DNA of 64,000 bases from Rhinopithecus roxellana (taxonomy: Eukaryota; Chordata; Mammalia; Primates; Cercopithecidae). Shown piece after piece: positions 46,736-59,123 of this stretch. The notes under the pieces are model-generated. The model ran no database searches. It was not told the DNA's origin and saw only the letters and a program-made list of their open reading frames with translations. The stretch lies in NCBI RefSeq assembly GCF_007565055.1, contig NC_044553.1, positions 102,151,858 to 102,215,857 on the forward strand, given 5' to 3'. Each line of letters begins with the position of its first letter. Positions within the stretch are counted from its first letter, which is position 1. Both the position numbers and the translations under genes were made by a program.

Positions 46736-47337
46736 CTATTATTACTAGATGATAGTGGTTCTCATAATAGAGCACAGGGCTCCAGTAATGCTCTCTGAAG
46801 TCCATGTTACTCAAGGTTTGCATCCATATGCCCTTCTCCAGGCAACAGCAGGTCCCTAAGTGTTGAATGCTGTGTGCCAGGGATGCTGCTTCTCTGCTTC
46901 ACTGTGGCAGAATGTAAAGACGGTGTGAAGCTCGAGGAATCAAAACCAAGATAGGCTGAGACCTTGAATCAGGTGGTCACCATTAACAGTCCTCCCATTC
47001 TGCTGAGTGTTATTCAGCAACCTGAATGGGCAATCCACTGTGGTCAACAGCTTTGTACAGAAACCAGCACTCTTTGCTCCTACCCAGGTGAAGCAGTCAG
47101 GTGTGTGATGTTCTTTTGGTGCTAATGACTAAAAATGCTCCATTGTACTATTTACATTATTAGGGCTTTAACATAAAACAGGATTCAGAAGTATTTAACT
47201 TTTGCATGAGTCCATTTGGAGGGAAAACTATAAGCTGTTTAATAGAATGATTTGCATTAATTTGTTTTCCAGCATATGAAAGTAAGAACTCCAAGTTGAC
47301 TGATGATAAAATTAAAGAGCTTGGGGACATGACTGAA
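46736..47337. other. Unassigned DNA
   Basis: No recognised gene or repeat. Confidence 0.4.
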
Positions 47338-47656
47338 TTTTTTTTTTTTTTGAAGCAGGGTCTCACTCTATTGCCCAGGCTGCAGTTCAGGCTGGAGTGC
47401 AGTGGTGCAAACATGGCTGACTACAACCTCGACCTCCCAGCCTCACGCAATCTTCCCACCTCTACAGGTGACTCTGACTGTAGCTGTGACTACAGGTGCA
47501 CACCACCACCACACCCAGCTAATTGTGTTCATTTTTCGTAGACACAAGGTCTTGCTATGTTGCCCAGGCTGGTCTTTAACTCCTGGACTGAAGCTATTCT
47601 CCCACCTTGACCTCCAAAAATGCTGGGATTACAGGTGTGAGCCACCACACCTGGCC
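47338..47656 (-). repeat. AluJ-like element, antisense, with a small internal duplication
   Basis: Old antisense Alu. CAGGCTGCAGTTCAGGCTGGAG at about 47376-47397 shows a repeated CAGGCTG(C/G)AG unit. Ends GTGAGCCACCACACCTGGCC. High divergence fits AluJ. Confidence 0.93.
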
Positions 47657-49464
47657 TGATTTCAGATTTTTAAAATTAGATTAACACTTTGTACTTTGGA
47701 AAGTAACCATGGCAGTGAAGGAATTTTTTAGGGGATAAATTTATAAGCATTTCATTTCCACATACAGAATTATTTCTTTTTTCTCTCTCCTCAAAAGCAG
47801 TCATGGTGGGTTAAACTATAAATAATTTCAGAGTCTCATGTAGTGTGTAAAACCTTAATTAGTTTTTCTTTCTTTGGGCAAGTAGTGTAATCAATGAATA
47901 TCTGCAAGAAGATCCACAGATCAGTTGCATGGAGACAGCTGGGGAACAGCACTGCTGGGGCTGGGAAGGCTTGCATAACTTGACAGGGCTTTGCTTGTGG
48001 GAATTGCAGATAGAGATTTTTACATCCGCTGTCTCCATTTGTGCTTAGACTGTTTATGATCAGTTTTCCTTTCCAGCCTGGAATCTCGGGTGGCAGATTC
48101 CACTTTTGTGGCAAGACTTAGGTGTCATGTGTACCCTAAAAAATAGAAAATGCTTGTCTTTTTTCATTCTACTCTTTCTTATGTGGTTGTGCATTCAGTA
48201 CAGCATCCTTTCTCTAGAAACCCCTCGTACTTAAATTCTACTTTATGACAGCAGCTTGACTTGCTGCCAGAGAAGCTGGAAATGAAGGAGGTTTAAGATA
48301 AATATCAATGGTGATTTTTTTTCTTGGTCTCTCTCTCTCTCTTGCTCTCTCTCTTTTTTTTTTAAAACGGAAAGTCATATGCTCATATCCTAACTTGTCC
48401 CAGTAGAGAGTCAATTACAACCAGTTGGCCATAAATCCAATCCAAGAAAAATACTGAGGGAAGGAACTGTAGCAGTAGATACTGAGGGTCTCTAGAATCA
48501 CCATAAATGTTAAGAACGTGTCAGCTGTGAACCCAGGGCCTTTAAGCAATATTTTAGCACTCAGTGTTTCCCAACATGGCCCCAAATGAGTAAAAACTAG
48601 CCAGGCATTTTTGTATGGGTAGGCATTTTTTTTTTCCTGGAAATCTTTAAAAGTTAAAACAGTGTTATAGTTAAGACTTCATAAATAATATGATTAAAAG
48701 TTCATTAACAGGCTGTCCATAGTTAAAATTAAACAGCAAAAAAAAAAATGATTTAGTTAAGTCCTTTTGTCACCCAAGGTCTTGGACGTCATTGTACCTC
48801 CACTATTGTATACCTAAGCAATTTTCAACATCTGCCACTCCCCTCCCAATATTTAAAGAAGAAACAGTATTAAGGGGAGTGAGGGCATCTTCCCAAAGTT
48901 CATGGCAATATAAGAATTATACTTTAGAAATTAAAAAGAGTTTTAGAGGGGCTGCCAGTGGAGGACCTTTTTCACATCATCTACACCTGGATCATTGCAC
49001 ACTCAAGTATTTCTGAAAACCAGAAAAGAGGACTGAATGTACTGTAGGAGAGGAAACAAAAACTGCATTGCAGCCAGGGGTGCTCACTTCCTGGGGGAGA
49101 GAAAGTGGCAAAGCAAGTATTTTTTGGCCCTTTATCCAAGTGAGAACTGAGATCTGATTTTTTCATCCTGCATATGCATACAACATGAAATACGGTAATT
49201 CTAAAAAGAAAGCAGTAAAGTCTGTTTGCCAAGTGGCAGTAATTGCTTTCAAAAAATTAATTTTTGCTTTCTATGAGATTTCTCTTTTTGCTGCTAAACC
49301 TCTTAAAGATATTCTATCAATGTGCTATAATTCTAGGTTTTCATCCCATCATTATCAAACTATGTGATGTTTGGCAGGTAACTGACAGACTTCAGGTTTG
49401 AGTTGCTAATCTGTAAATCAGGGGTGTTTAATTAAAGGTTTGGATGACCATCCCCAGCTTTCAC
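47657..49464. other. Unassigned DNA with a CT-rich tract
   Basis: No gene recognised. A polypyrimidine tract with TC repeats lies at 48329-48362. Confidence 0.4.
48329..48362. repeat. (TC)n/poly(T) polypyrimidine tract
   Basis: Alternating TCTCTC runs interrupted by TTG, followed by ten T. Confidence 0.9.
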
Positions 49465-49655
49465 ATTTCAGAACCTATGAACCACACTATCCATTAAATG
49501 TAAACTGTGGCCATGAATCAGAATCAGCTAGGGAGTTTTTAAAATTACAGATACCTGGGCCCCATCTCACAGAGATTCCAGCTCAGTTGGTCTGAGTGGA
49601 GCTTTAAAAAACTTTAAAGTACAATGGGTGAGATCCATTGTTATGAACAGTTAAC
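49465..49655 (+). repeat. MER5A-like DNA transposon
   Basis: AATCAGAATCAGCTAGGGAG (about 49517), ACAGATACCTGGGCCCCATC (about 49546) and CAGTTGGTCTGAGTGGAGC (about 49584) follow MER5A order on the plus strand. About 190 bp, matching the family length. Confidence 0.82.
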
Positions 49656-49974
49656 TCCATGCCAGTCACCTCTATGTTCCTAGAGAGAGCAACCATATCT
49701 TACCAGTTGAAATATTATGAAATAAATCTTATGAAAATTTCCATTTTGGCTTCTATATTCACAGATGTTCCCTCCCCAAAGCTGGTCTTTTGAAGGCTCC
49801 GTACTTTCACTCTGCAAGATTACAACCATGCAAGCATTTAATATCTCAACTCGCCAGTCAGATAAATGATGGGAGAGTGTATATTCTTGACCTGTTGAAG
49901 ACACATACCCTGTTTTGTCTAGCTCTTGAAATAGTCCTTAAGTTTGATAGGAAGGACTAACCAGGGGCAAAGAA

Positions 49975-50115
49975 AAATAACAGGCACTTTCACATTTAAT
50001 CCCTGCAGCAAGATAGGCATTAATATTTCATTTTACAGGTGAGGAAAATAAGTCTCGTGAGGCTTACCTCTCTCTCCCGATATTACACAGGTGATGGGTA
50101 GGTGGAAATGGGACA
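49975..50115 (-). repeat. MIR, antisense
   Basis: CATTTTACAGGTGAGGAAAATAAG (about 50030) and TATTACACAGGTGATGGGTAGG (about 50081) are the antisense MIR core. Confidence 0.82.
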
Positions 50116-50404
50116 GGTATGTCAAATGGCAGAGACTGTGCTCTCCACAAGGGGTTGTTGCCACAGAGAAAGGAAGAAAGGGCATAGGGCTTTTCAGGTG
50201 CTCCTCTGCTCGTCTTTACACAGGTCTATCTACTTGGAAGGCTGTCCATAATACCCCCAACCCCCACTCCATAATTTGAAAGCCCTTTAACTTCAAACTT
50301 TAGAAACATTATGAAAAGCAATACTTGAGAATGGCCAAGCCCATATGAAAGAACCATGGTAAGGACATGATGAAATGAGCTCTTTGAAACCCAACTACAG
50401 GTAG
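50116..50404. other. Unassigned DNA
   Basis: Nothing recognised. Confidence 0.4.
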
Positions 50405-50900
50405 CATAAATTGATACCATTTTTTCTGGAAAGCAGTTTGACAGTAGATCCTTTGACTTAGTAAATCCTAAGGAAATAATCATTGGTGTGGACTAAAACT
50501 GATGAACAAAAATATCCTTTAGAACATTATGTATAACAGGAAAAATGGAAACAACCTAACTATTTAATGAAGGTGAAGAGTTCATGGTATTTAAGTACAT
50601 CCATATGATGAAATACTATGTAGCATCAAAAATAATGCTTATGAAGAGCTTTTAATGAGGTGAGGAAATATTAACGATATATTATGTGAAAAAAAGATAC
50701 AGAACTGTACGGTATGATCTCAGCTATGAAAATAAACCATGTAAGCGTTAGAAACACCAAAATGTTAATAGTAGTTATCTCTACATGGTAGAGATTATAA
50801 ATCCTACATAGTAGGATTATAAAGTTTATTTTCTTTATACTTTTTGTACATTTAATTTTTTTTTCTAAAATGATCATGTATTATTTTAGTAAGTAGAAAA
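50405..50900 (+). repeat. Old LINE-1 (L1ME/HAL1-like) 3' region
   Basis: Sense words: AAATTGATACCATTTTTTCTG, CCTTTGACTTAGTAAATCC, GAAACAACCTAACTATTTAATG (about 50549), TACATCCATATGATGAAATACTATG (about 50597) and GTGAAAAAAAGATACAGAAC (about 50687). This is the decayed ORF2 end of an old L1 or HAL1. Confidence 0.8.
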
Positions 50901-52099
50901 CATATTCAAATGTACTTTTGAAAAAAATTATAGTGTTTGGTTAGAAAAAGAAGATTGGATACAAATAAACTAGGAATCTTAGACCAGGGAACTGAATTCT
51001 AAATAAATCTAAGCAATCCCACCAAAATGCCATTTACTTTGGGAGAAAACCTTCCTCTCTGGTTGGGCTGCCTTTTTCCCATGTGTAAATTAAGGAACTG
51101 GATGAAAGGAATGTTAATGTCCCTTTTATCTTTAAGATTAAAATAACACTTATTATAACCTTGCTATAAATAATTCCTAACTTCTGATAGGAACAAAATC
51201 AGAAGTGCTGCCCAATAATTTCTCTATTCTTACTTGTTTTTCTGCCTTGAACCAATAAGCAGGCTGTAGCAGAGAGTCTCATGGTGTTTCAAGGATGTTA
51301 CTAGTTTTGTAATGTAGGGAAAAATCAGTACGGATAAGCATATAGACACATAAAGACAAAATATGGTTGATTAGCTACTCTGAAGGACTCTACTGCTTAG
51401 TACAACTTAACTTGGATAAATCATAAACCCAATATTCAAAGCATTCTTGGGATTGCAAGACGCAGGGGAAGTCATTAAGGGTAAAAAACAAAAATAAAGA
51501 AACAAAGAACACTTAAACACACCACTGTAAAAAAGAATTCCTCCCCTAAACCCCAGAGAACTGAGATCAGAAAAGTCAGCAGTAAATGATGAGATCAGGA
51601 GATTCTACTAAGGCTTGCTGTAACGGGAAATTGCTAACCTGAGACTCCTGGATTAACTAAGATCCTCTGTAGGGGGAGCTAACATGGTCTCACGTTGGAA
51701 GTGTTCTAGGCTCTTGGTAGAAGGAAACGTATTAAATTGAATTTATAAGGATCAGTTAAGCAGTCAAGTGGAGTGGAGGTCCAATAGGGTCAGGACTCTG
51801 GTTACATACAGGGGAATTGAGCAAATAAGGAAATGGACTTAGGATAATGGAAATCCAGTTTCTCACTTTGGAACATGGAGGTTACTAATATGAAAAGGAA
51901 GAAGACAGAATGTGGTGTTGGATTGGAATTGAAAATATTGCTGTGAATTTATGGTTTTTAATATATAGATAGATTATAGAAATCATTACACATGTAAAAA
52001 CGTGTCTATAGATGTGTGTGTATATATGATGCATATGTTTTATTGCTCTGTCCATTGAGAGTGTGTGAGAGATTTCAGTTGTAAAGAGCCTCTCTAATA
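50901..52099. other. Unassigned DNA
   Basis: No recognised gene or confident repeat. It may be upstream parts of the old LINE that ends at 52918. Confidence 0.35.
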
Positions 52100-52918
52100 C
52101 CTAGATCTTGATTTCTAAATACCATTCTCACTAAAAGGAGCTAGGCCTCCTTGGAGAAATGGATGATTTCAGAGTTGGGGCAAAGATAATATAAACTTGT
52201 AGAGTCTTATATTAAATAGTAAGGACATAGTCAAAGAATGGTGGAGACATGTGAAAAAGATATAAAATAATTTGAAGGAACTCTCACTGACCAAATCTGG
52301 GACAATTTGAGCATTAAAATAAATAATGATATTAATTATATCACATTGAATAAAATGGGAGTTGATGAGTTCTCTCTGATACAAATAAATGAATAAATAT
52401 GTGGAGATAAGAAAAGGATCTTTTTACATAAGAATGCTGACTTTTAAATGTAGAAGGAGTGATACAATTGGAAAATTATGACAACCATTATAGCAGGAAT
52501 TAATTAAATCAAGAAACATTAATGTATGCAAACATTTGACATCATGGTCCTCCTGATATGTTGCCCTGAGGTCATAACATAGTAGTTTTAGTGTCTGAAT
52601 CTAATCATAAAGAAAGACTATAGAAACCCAAATTGAGATGCATTCTGCAAAATCACTGGCCTGTAATTTTAAAATATAAGATAAAGAAAGGATTGATGAA
52701 TTATTTGAGATTAAAGGAGACTGAAGAGACAGAAGAACTAAGTGCATTGTGTGACCTCAGGTTGGATTCTTTGCTATAGAGTATATTATAAACTGGGACA
52801 CTTGGTGAAACTCTTGGGGTCTCTGGGTGAAGGGTATATATAATTCTTTGTATTCTTTCAGTTCTTCTCTAAATTTGGATTTATTTGGAAATAAAACATT
52901 TTAAAAAGTCATCACATA
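52100..52918 (+). repeat. Old L1M (L1ME-like) 3' UTR
   Basis: The end is clear: GAGACTGAAGAGACAGAAGAAC (about 52717), CATTGTGTGACCTCAGGTTGG, GGTATATATAATTCTTTGTATTC (about 52834) and a terminal AAATAAAACATTTTAAAAAG. The upstream boundary is uncertain. Confidence 0.6.
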
Positions 52919-53404
52919 ATTTTAAAAAATCGCCAGATAAAAAATGAGTCAGTAGAAAAAAAAAAAGCAAAAGACTTAAACCTACAAAAGTTTTAGATAT
53001 TTGAATTATAAGATTTAAAAATATAAAGTATTATAAAATATTTAAAGAAGCAAATGATGACATTTTAAAAAGGGCACAAAGAACAAGAGACTTTCAAAAG
53101 TAGACAGGTTTGAAAAATAAATTTATCTTGTAAAAATAAAAAAGTTGAAGTTAAAAACTATGTAAACATTGAGTTTATATCTTCTCAATGTAAACAGAAG
53201 AGCAAATGAAATGTAATGGTTTCCCCCTTTTGGGGGCATACTATTTCATACTTCCCCTTAGTCTTTGTTTTTCGAACAATATCATGAGCAACTTCACATA
53301 ATGTCCATGTCATTGCAACTCTTTGTTTATAACATTGTCACATAAATGGCCTTATTGGGGCAAATAACAGGAGAGGTAATAGATAATCCAGAATCCAATT
53401 GCCA

Positions 53405-54095
53405 CTATTCTAGGATTTTGTTGTCGTTGTTACTGTTGTTGTTGTTATTTTATTTTACTTTAGATTCAGGGAGATACTTGTGCAGGTTTATTACATGGAT
53501 ATATTGCAAAATGGTGAGCTTTGGGCTTTTAATGAACCTATTACCCAAATAGTGAATATTATACCCAATAGGTAATTTTTCAACCTCCTTCCCTCCACCC
53601 TTTTGGAGTTCCCAGTGTCTATTACTTCCGTCTTTATATCCATGTATACCCCTTGTTCAGTTCTCACTTATAAGTGAGAATGTATAGTAATTGATTTTCC
53701 ATTTCGGAGTTATTTCACATAGGATAATGGCTTCCAGCTCCATCCGTGTTGCTGCAAAAGATATGATTCCATTCTTATTTAGGGCTGCCTAGTATTACGT
53801 TATGTGTATATACCACACATTTTCTTTATCAACTTAACCATTGATGGACACAGGTTGATTCCATGACTTTGGTATTGTGAATAGTGGTGCAATAAACATT
53901 CGAGTGCAGGTGATTTTTGGTGAAATTATTTCTTTTCCTTTGAGTAGATACCAAGTCATGGGATTGCTGGATCAAAAGGTAGTTCTGTTTTAGTACTTTG
54001 AGAAATATCCATACAGTTTTCTACAGGGGTTGAAGTAATTTACATTCTCACCAGCGTTGTGTAAGCATTCTCTTTTTTGCACGTATTTTTGGTTG
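53405..54095 (-). repeat. L1 (L1MA/L1PB-like) 3' end, antisense
   Basis: Antisense L1 3' UTR to ORF2 tail: TTATTTTATTTTACTTTAGAT, TTGTGCAGGTTTATTACATGG (about 53475), AGTTCTCACTTATAAGTGAG (about 53660), TTCCAGCTCCATCCGTGTTGC (about 53731), GTGAATAGTGGTGCAATAAAC (about 53876) and CACCAGCGTTGTGTAAGCATTC. 5'-truncated near 54095. No intact frame. Confidence 0.92.
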
Positions 54096-54129
54096 TTTCT
54101 TTACTTTTTCATAATAGTGTACTGTAAAT

Positions 54130-54272
54130 ATTGGGCTAAGAAAGGTAGAGGTAATGTAAGCTTCTGAGGGGAGGTTTTTGGCTGTTTTGTTTACTGCTGT
54201 ATATTAGCACCTACACTAATGTCTGGCATATAGTAGGTACCCAAATATATTTGTGAAATAAATGAATCAGAA
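54130..54272 (+). repeat. L2 3' end
   Basis: CACTAATGTCTGGCATATAG (about 54214) and TGTGAAATAAATGAATC close an L2 3' end, preceded by TTTACTGCTGTATATTAGCACC. Confidence 0.7.
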
Positions 54273-54694
54273 GCATAACAGCAAGACTATGGTTCCTTCC
54301 TCCCATATCTAATTTTAGAATAAAAGTAAGTGAAAGAAAGAAGCAATGCTTTGAGAGTGAACCCAGGAATATGGACTGCTCATTGAACGTGAACTTCCTA
54401 AGTGTATGCTATCTAGAACATCTTTATATCATGTTTCAGAGTTTTGTATTCAAGACTTTTTAATGTCAAGTGAGGAGAAAAATAACTTTTCTTTTTAAAA
54501 ACTTTATAGGATTAATGTCTAGAGATATTTAATAGCAAATGAAAGGTCAACTGTTAATTTTGTAGCATTATTCAATCATATTTTATGATTATTAGCCATT
54601 CCTTTGGCCTATTTTGAAAAAAACTCAAAGGTAATTAATCCTCTTGAAACACACTTGAAGAGGAATATTATTTAGTAAGATATATCTGCATTAG
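54273..54694. other. Unassigned DNA
   Basis: No recognised gene or repeat. Confidence 0.4.
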
Positions 54695-54992
54695 TCTTTT
54701 GTTTTGTTTTGTTTTGTTGTTGTTGTTGTTTTTTGTTGAGATGGAGTCTCGCTCTATGGCCCAGGCTGGAGTGCATTGGCACGATTTTGGCTCACTGCAA
54801 CCTCTGGCTCCCAGGCTCAAGCCTCACCCCCAGAGTAGCTGGGACTACAGGAGTGTGCCACCACGCCCAGCTAATTTTTGTATTTTTGATAGAGACAGGG
54901 TTTCACCATGTTGGTCAGGCTGGTCTTGAACTCCTGAGCTAAAGCAATCCATCTGCCTTGGCCTCCCAAAGTGGTGGGATTACCGCACCCAG
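54695..54992 (-). repeat. Alu, antisense, AluS-like, with small deletions
   Basis: Antisense Alu with a (TTTTG)n/(TTG)n tail pattern (54697-54738). It lacks a short segment around 54825 and near 54985. Ends ACCGCACCCAG. Two overlapping plus-strand frames of 76-77 codons are antisense Alu. Confidence 0.93.
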
Positions 54993-55690
54993 TATAGCCA
55001 ATTAAAAAAAAATTAGTCCACTTAATAAATACCAAAACTTTTCATGTTAAAAATTCTACTTCTTAGATGGCCCTGTGCTTATTTTACAGATTTTGTTCTT
55101 TGTTCCATGTGTGCAAGCCCCAACAGGATGAAAAGGAGATTACTATGTGGTGATATGTGAATAATATTTTACTATTTTTGTACATTGCATGTTTACTCAT
55201 TAAGGAAAGTTCACATTAAGAGTGTTATTCATAATACACAATGAATAATTTGGATTCTCAATGAGCCACACTTTTTGTGATGGAATATTTTGAAATAACT
55301 TCCTCATAGCATAAAACTTATTTGAAAATGAGTTTAAAATCTGTTCTATAGTTTGATGATATTCTGAAATCTGTTCTATAATTTGGTGCTGGACTTTTAC
55401 CTGTAAATAATGAGATCACATCATGTTGACAGTAATAGAGATTCTCCATGTTATGCAAGAACTTCCCAGATATTTGACTATATGGGATCACTATAGTTAT
55501 ACCGTAAAGGACACAAAATCATAGGCATTGCCAATAGAAAACTTAAGTGTGTTGTGTGCATGACACCAAAACAATCATTCACTTCAGTATAATTGTGAGT
55601 ATTAAAATCAGTAAATACATCAAATCACCTGTTAGGTATTGAATGGATCAAATAATTCTTTATTTATTAGAATCTTTATCTATACAAAAA
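54993..55690. other. Unassigned DNA with a 30-bp tandem duplication
   Basis: No gene recognised. AAATCTGTTCTATA occurs at 55337-55350 and 55367-55380, a period of 30 bp, with similar following bases. Confidence 0.45.
55337..55390. repeat. Two-copy tandem duplication, period 30 bp
   Basis: The 14-base word AAATCTGTTCTATA is exactly repeated 30 bp apart, followed by GTTTGATG versus ATTTGGTG. Confidence 0.85.
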
Positions 55691-56838
55691 TTTATTTATT
55701 TTTATTTTATTTTATTTTTATTATTATACTTTAAGTTCTAGGGTACATGTGCATAATGTGCAGGTTTGTTACATATATACATGTGCTGTATATATTATGT
55801 ATATATACATATATATATTGGTTTGCTGCACCCATTAACTCATCATTTACATTAGGTATACCTCCTAATGCTATCCCTCCCTCCTCCCCCCACCCCATGA
55901 CAGGCCCTGGTGTGTGATGTTCCCCACCCTGTGTTCAAGTGTTCTCATTGTTCAATTCCCACCTGTAAGTGAGAACATGTGGTGTTTGGTTTTCTGTCCT
56001 TGCGATAGTTAGCTCAGAATGATGGTTTCCAGCTTCATCCATGTCCCTACAAAGGACATGAGCTCATCCTTTTTTATGGCTGCATAGTATTCCATGGTGT
56101 ATATGTGCCACATTATCTTAATCCAGTCTGTCATTGAGGGACATTTGGGTTGGTTCCACATCTTTGCTATTGTGAATAGTGCCACAATAAACATATGTGT
56201 GCATGTGTCTTTATAATAGCATGATTATAATCCTTTGGGTATATACCCAGTCATGGGACAGCTGGGTCAAATGACATTTCTAGTTCTAGATCCTTGAGGA
56301 ATCGCCACACTGTCTTCCACAATGGTTGAACTAGTTTACAATCCCACCAACAGTGTAAAAGTGTTCCTATTTCTCCACATCCTCTCCAGCACCTGTTGTT
56401 TCCTGATTTTTTAGTGATTACCATTCTCAACTGGTGTGAGATGGTATCTCATTGTGTTTTTGATTTGCATTTCTCTGATGGCCAGTGATAATGAGCATTT
56501 TTTCATATGTTTGTTGGCTGCCTAAATGTCTTCTTTTGAGAAGTGTCTGTTCACCCACTTTTTGATGGGGTTGTTTGATTTTTTTCTTGTAAATTTGTTT
56601 AAGTTCTTTGTAAATTCTGGATATTAGCCCTTTGTCAGATGGGTAGATTGTAAAAATTTTCTCCCATTCTGTAGGTTGCCTGTTTAATGTGAAGGTAGTT
56701 TCTTTTGCTGTGCAGAAGCTCTTTAGTTTAATTGGATCCCATTTGTCAATTTTGGCTTTTGTTGTCATTGCTTTTAGTATTTTAGTCATGAAGTCCTTGC
56801 ACATGCCTATGTCCAGAATGGCATTGCCTAGATTTTCT
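55691..56838 (-). repeat. L1P (primate L1) 3' segment, antisense
   Basis: The 3' segment of an L1 lies on the minus strand, running from an A-rich tail (top-strand TTTATTTT runs at 55691) through the 3' UTR (TATACTTTAAGTTCTAGGGTAC at 55725) into the C-terminal part of ORF2. On the minus strand the frames 56804-56427 and 56194-56009 are fragments of the ORF2 C-terminal region, separated by stops and frameshifts. The reverse transcriptase and endonuclease domains are absent. Divergence is low to moderate, so this is a primate-specific L1PA/L1PB-age copy. It joins an inverted ORF1 segment at 56838/56839. Confidence 0.95.
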
Positions 56839-57553
56839 TAAATCAGAGCTCCTCTTCTCCTCCAAAGGAACACAGCTTCTCGCCAGCAATGGAACAAAGC
56901 TGGACAGAGAATGACTTTGATGAGTTGAGAGAAGAAGGCTTCAGACAATCGATAATAACAAACTTCTCCGAGCTAAAGGAGGATGTTTGAATCCATCGCA
57001 AAGAAGCTAAAAACCTTGAAAAAAGATTAGATGAATGGCTAACTAGAATAAACAGCGTAGAGAAGACCTTAAGTGACCTGATGGAGCTGAAAACTATGGC
57101 ATGAGAACTTTGTGACGCATGCACAAGCTTCAGTAGCCAATTCGATCAAGTGGAAGAAAGGGTATCAGTGATTGAAGATCAAATGAATGAAATGAATCAA
57201 GAAGAGAAGTTTAGAGAAAAAAGAGTAAAAAGAAACAAATAAAGCCTCCAAGAAATATGGGACTATGTGAAAAGACCAAATCTACATCTGACTGGTGTAC
57301 CTGAAAGTGACGGGGAGAATGGAACCAAGTTGGAAAACACTCTTCAAAATATTATCTAGGAGAACTTCCCCAACCTAGCAAGGCAGGCCAACATTCAAAT
57401 TCAGGAAATACAGAGAACGCCACAAAGATACTCCTCGAGAAGAGCAACTGCAAGACACATAATTGTCAGATTCACCAAAGTTGAAATGAAGGAAAAAGTG
57501 TTAAGGGCAGCCAGAGAGAAAGGTCAAGTTACACACAAAGGGATACCTATCAA
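56839..57553 (+). pseudogene. L1P ORF1 fragment, inverted relative to its own 3' end
   Basis: ORF1 encodes the RNA-binding chaperone that coats L1 RNA in the cytoplasm. Here a part equivalent to roughly residues 25-265 of about 338 lies on the plus strand, opposite to the adjoining L1 3' segment. It starts near CTCCTCCAAAGGAACACAGC (56869). It passes the coiled-coil coding region, then the AAATATGGGACTATGTGAAA word (about 57255) of the RNA-recognition domain, and stops near GGGATACCTATCA. Several stops interrupt it, for example TGA in GATGTTTGAATCC (about 56983) and in GGCATGAGAACT (about 57098), and TAG in TATCTAGGAGAA (about 57354). It is non-coding today. The inversion is the signature of twin priming. 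Minus-strand frames over it are shadows. Confidence 0.95.
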
Positions 57554-58059
57554 CAATTTTTAAATTGTCATTGTGTACACCAAGCCTGTACTTTACTAAG
57601 TAAACAGAGGATAAATAACAATGTCGTTCTTTGATGATGCGCTCATCCTACAGCCATAAAAAAGATGTCAGTGACCTTAAGGCTTCCCTATAGGTGACTG
57701 CTACTATCATTAAAGCTGTGGACTAGGTCTGAGGCTATATTCAGAGGATACACTGTCCCTGCCCTTCAGGATTTTATGTGGGCAGTGGGTTAAGAAATAT
57801 GTTTTATTTAACTTGCGTCTCTGTGGTCTTACAAATTGCTGGATTATAGTTCTGCAGATCCTTTGCCCTGCAGTGGGTACTTCTTTTCCTTTAGAAAGTC
57901 AGAAACAAAGACGAAAGCACCATGCTTAATTTACACACAGATTTTTTAAAGTTGGGTTTTCAGGGTCTGGGGTTTTCTTCATGATCTGCTATTTATGTAA
58001 CCAATTAAAAAGTTGTTTATATTTAGACAGTGTAAGCAAAGTTTAAAAAATACTACCTT
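57554..58059. other. Unassigned DNA
   Basis: No recognised gene or repeat. Confidence 0.4.
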
Positions 58060-58373
58060 TGGCAGGGCGTGGTGGCTTGCACCTGTAATCCCAGTGCTTT
58101 GAGAGGCCAAGACAGGTGGATCACTGAGGTTCGGTAGTTGGAGACCAGCCTGGCCAATATGGTGAAACCCCGTCTCTACTAAAAATACAAAAATTAGCTG
58201 GGTGTGGCAGCACACACCTGTAGTCTCAGTTACTTGGGAGGCTGACGCAGAAGAATTGCTTGAACTCAGGAGGCGGAGGCTGCAGTGAGCTGCTATCACG
58301 CCACTGCACTCCAGCCTGGGTGACAGAGCAAGACTTCATCTCAAAAAAAATAAAAATAAAAACAACAAAAAAA
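58060..58373 (+). repeat. Full-length Alu, AluS-like
   Basis: Sense dimer from TGGCAGGGCGTGGTGGCTTG to ACTTCATCTC with a patterned A-tail. TACTACCT flanks it at 58051-58058 and in ATTACTACCT after the tail, the likely target duplication. Confidence 0.95.
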
Positions 58374-58601
58374 TTACTACCTAAGTTGGTTATTTTGATT
58401 ATCTCACAGTCTTCTGTATTAATTTTTTCACTGATTTTTGACTGACTTGTTTTTCAATATAGGAATATAAACTATCAGGGCAAAGACCCCATTTTCTACT
58501 TTGTTTGAGTACCTCAAAGGACCAGGAAAATTCTTAGGTTTGACAAGGAACAGCATCATGCTGTCTAATCTGTGAAAGCATACTTTTGTCTTACAGTAAA
58601 C

Positions 58602-58803
58602 TGGGTTTTTTTGAGACAGGGTCTCGCTCTGTCTTCCAGGCTGGAGTGCAAGGGTGCCCTATCAGCTCACTGCAGCCTCAGCCTTCCGGGCCCAGGTGAT
58701 CCTGCCACCTCAGCCTCCTGAGTAGCTGGGATTGCAGGCACATGGCAGCATGTCTGGCTAATTTTTGTATTTTTAATAGAGACAGGGTCTTGCTATGTTG
58801 CCA
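58602..58803 (-). repeat. Truncated AluJ-like element, antisense
   Basis: Antisense right arm and linker: GAGACAGGGTCTCGCTCTGTC, CCTCAGCCTCCTGAGTAGCTGG, then TTTTTGTATTTTTAATAGAG and TTGCTATGTTGCCA, where it stops. The left arm is missing. Confidence 0.9.
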
Positions 58804-59121
58804 GCTCAGTACACTTTTTTTGAAGACTTAGAACAGCGGCTTGATATTAGTGCTCCTAGCCATGTGCCTGATTTGGAGTCAATGAATGGCTTAGGTGCTG
58901 AGATCATCTGACTCTTCAAAGGGCATTAACTTCTAATCTACTTGAGAGTAACCAACTCTAAATGGTATACAATATGCAAAACAAAATCCTCCAAGTTAAG
59001 TCATTGTAGTATTTTTGAACATACTAAAACTATGTGAGTATTAAATTATTGTAAAGTTTTACATTATATTAGATTTTATACTCTATTTTGAGGCAGGGGT
59101 ATCATCATAAAATGAATTAAG
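58804..59121. other. Unassigned DNA
   Basis: AT-rich spacer with nothing recognised. Confidence 0.4.
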
Positions 59122-59123
59122 TA

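Noticed and set aside
56427..56804. 125-codon minus-strand frame
   Set aside because: It is the C-terminal part of L1 ORF2 in a truncated, inverted L1 copy and has no start or upstream domains.
56843..57124. 93-codon minus-strand frame
   Set aside because: It is the antisense shadow of the L1 ORF1 segment on the plus strand.
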